A DNA stretch of 5,776 nt, taken from the NCBI GenBank assembly GCA_019752245.1, contig JAIEMH010000183.1, positions 1-5,776 of the forward strand, written 5' to 3'. Each line of letters begins with the position of its first letter. Position 1 is the first letter of the stretch. The notes beneath the pieces are model-generated. The model did not search any database and was not told where the DNA came from. It was given only the letters and a program-made list of their open reading frames with translations. Below, one piece after another: positions 4,875 to 5,776 of this stretch. Source of the stretch: Flavobacteriaceae bacterium (GTDB lineage Bacteria > Bacteroidota > Bacteroidia > Flavobacteriales > Flavobacteriaceae). Made by a program: the position numbers and the translations under genes.

Positions 4875-4895
4875 GCACGAATTGCAAATCCGCGC
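4875..4895 (-). repeat. Compact 9-bp RNA-type hairpin, probable dispersed element
   Basis: On the minus strand GCGCGGATT pairs with AATTCGTGC around a TGC loop: nine pairs, two of them G-U only on this strand. The G-U pairs imply that the folding strand is the transcribed one. It lies 35 bp after the DUF2326 stop with no U-tract, so a simple terminator is unlikely. I recall similar GCGGATTTGCAAT-type repeats in Bacteroidota intergenic DNA, but cannot verify that here. Confidence 0.45.
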
Positions 4896-4929
4896 TGTCT
4901 TGTAAGGCGATAGACTTGATTTATAACAA

Positions 4930-5776
4930 TTAACTCCAATCTTTGTTAAATAATTTTCGAGAGTTGTTTAGTTGAATTACTTTATTTTTGAATAGCATTT
5001 TTTTTGAATTTTCACTATACTTATTTATGCCATCTAAGGCAATAAATATTTGTTTTTTTTCAGTTGAATATTGTTCGATAATTTTATCAATTGCTGAATC
5101 TTCTATGTTTTTAAACAATATTGAATCGTGAATTAGAAATGGTAGGGAAGTCAATTTCAAAATCACTAAATCAAATTCTATTAAATCAGAAAATGCTTTT
5201 CCTGTTCCAGTATTATCTTGATGGTCAAAAATATACGATCTTTTGTTTATTTTTATTTTAGGGGTTTTCTTGTTTCCACTATGAATTTCATTATTTATTC
5301 TAATAAGTTCAGTATTAATTTCTTTTTCAATATTACTTAAGATTTCTGAGATGGTTTCTTCTAAATCTAAGTTTAATTGTTTTAAATCAGATATTACTTG
5401 TTCTTTTTCTTTGTAAAATTTATTAACGTTAGATATTTTATTTGATTCAATTGTTAAATCATAAATTTTCTCAACAATAAATTAGGGGCTTTTTACATTT
5501 TCAAGTAGACTTGATATTTTCAAATCTATTTTTCCAATTTCCTCATTAATAACTTTATTTTCTTCTTCTAATATTTTTTTCGCATTATTCAATTCTCTTT
5601 TTAGGATAGAACCAATCTTATTGTGAAAAGATTCGATTTCTTCTATTTTTTGCTCGTTTGTGTTTTCAAAAAAACTTGAAAGTTTATTGAAATATTTACT
5701 TTTCACACTTTTTTGCTCAAGATTTAACTCTAAACGTCTAATCTTATTTTCATTGTTTGATTGTAATTGTAAAAAC
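4930..5776 (-). pseudogene. DUF2326-type ABC/Rad50-like ATPase, C-terminal half, interrupted by an in-frame stop
   Basis: One reading frame runs from the right edge (5775) to TAA at 4932-4930, broken only by TAA at 5484-5482. Upstream of the break are 97 codons of charged coiled coil (E/K/N-rich, for example 'KKILEEENKVINEEIGKIDLK'). Downstream are 183 codons: more coiled coil, then 'RSYIFDHQDNTGTGKAFSDLI', with the signature-like TGTGKAF at 5211-5191. 'LPFLIHDS' (5145-5122) is a Walker-B-like strand ending in D, and 'KKQIFIALDGI' is the following strand. This matches the C-terminal ATPase lobe of DUF2326 proteins, SMC/Rad50-like NTPases known from ABC three-component (ABC-3C) conflict systems. 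The Walker A half lies beyond the window. The two fragments share frame, so a single nonsense change is the simplest explanation. Isoleucine is ATA in 10 of 27 cases after the break, against 2 of 21 in the dioxygenase, suggesting foreign origin. Sequencing error is possible. Confidence 0.8.

Noticed and set aside
4930..5166. A stand-alone 78-residue protein starting at GTG 5166
   Set aside because: GTG 5166 is the internal valine of 'LIEFDLVILKL'. The conserved signature-like motif lies just upstream in the same frame, so this is the tail of the interrupted ATPase.
5482..5706. A stand-alone 74-residue protein starting at GTG 5706
   Set aside because: The frame stays open upstream to the window edge with the same coiled-coil character, so GTG 5706 is an internal valine of the larger ATPase gene.

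Overview
The window looks like a chromosomal segment of a flavobacterium (Bacteroidota, probably Flavobacterium or a close relative). The signs are strong A+T richness, start codons preceded by A-rich leaders instead of Shine-Dalgarno sequences, a TAnnTTTG-type -7 promoter element ahead of one gene, and proteins that read like flavobacterial orthologues. All seven protein-coding loci lie on the minus strand, so transcription runs from the right edge to the left edge.

In transcription order: (1) 5776-4930, the C-terminal half of a DUF2326-type ABC/Rad50-like ATPase. It is cut by the right edge and broken by an in-frame TAA at 5482-5484. (2) 4639-3689, an isopenicillin N synthase-like Fe(II) dioxygenase with an intact metal site. 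(3) 3555-3223, a small SUI1/YciH (eIF1-like) translation factor. (4) 2855-1989, a PNP/UDP-family nucleoside phosphorylase. (5) 1883-1506, a VOC/glyoxalase-fold protein. (6) 1416-883, a RimJ/RimL-like GNAT acetyltransferase. (7) 765-1, a cytoplasmic protein with a periplasmic-binding-protein type 2 (NMT1/Ca3427-like) fold, whose C-terminus runs off the left edge. The gaps are 89-367 bp, so this is a run of mostly independent same-strand housekeeping or accessory genes and not a tight operon. No shared pathway is evident.

The gaps are the most unusual part. They hold a three-copy dispersed repeat with inverted ends (1431-1494, 1897-1970, 4783-4853), always in the same orientation and upstream of a gene. 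They also hold three tandem arrays with 7- or 8-bp period (779-810, 841-896, 2872-3047), a 68-bp-spaced direct duplication (3093-3222), a perfect 19-bp inverted repeat (3574-3628), and a compact RNA-type hairpin (4875-4895). One heptad array runs into the acetyltransferase gene and supplies its last codons and its stop.

The right end, carrying the DUF2326 ATPase, is the likeliest part of a larger accessory or conflict system. DUF2326 proteins are known as ATPases of ABC three-component (ABC-3C) type systems. The gene uses far more ATA isoleucine codons than its neighbour, and its nonsense mutation suggests decay. Any partner genes would lie beyond position 5776, so no complete new system can be shown from this window.
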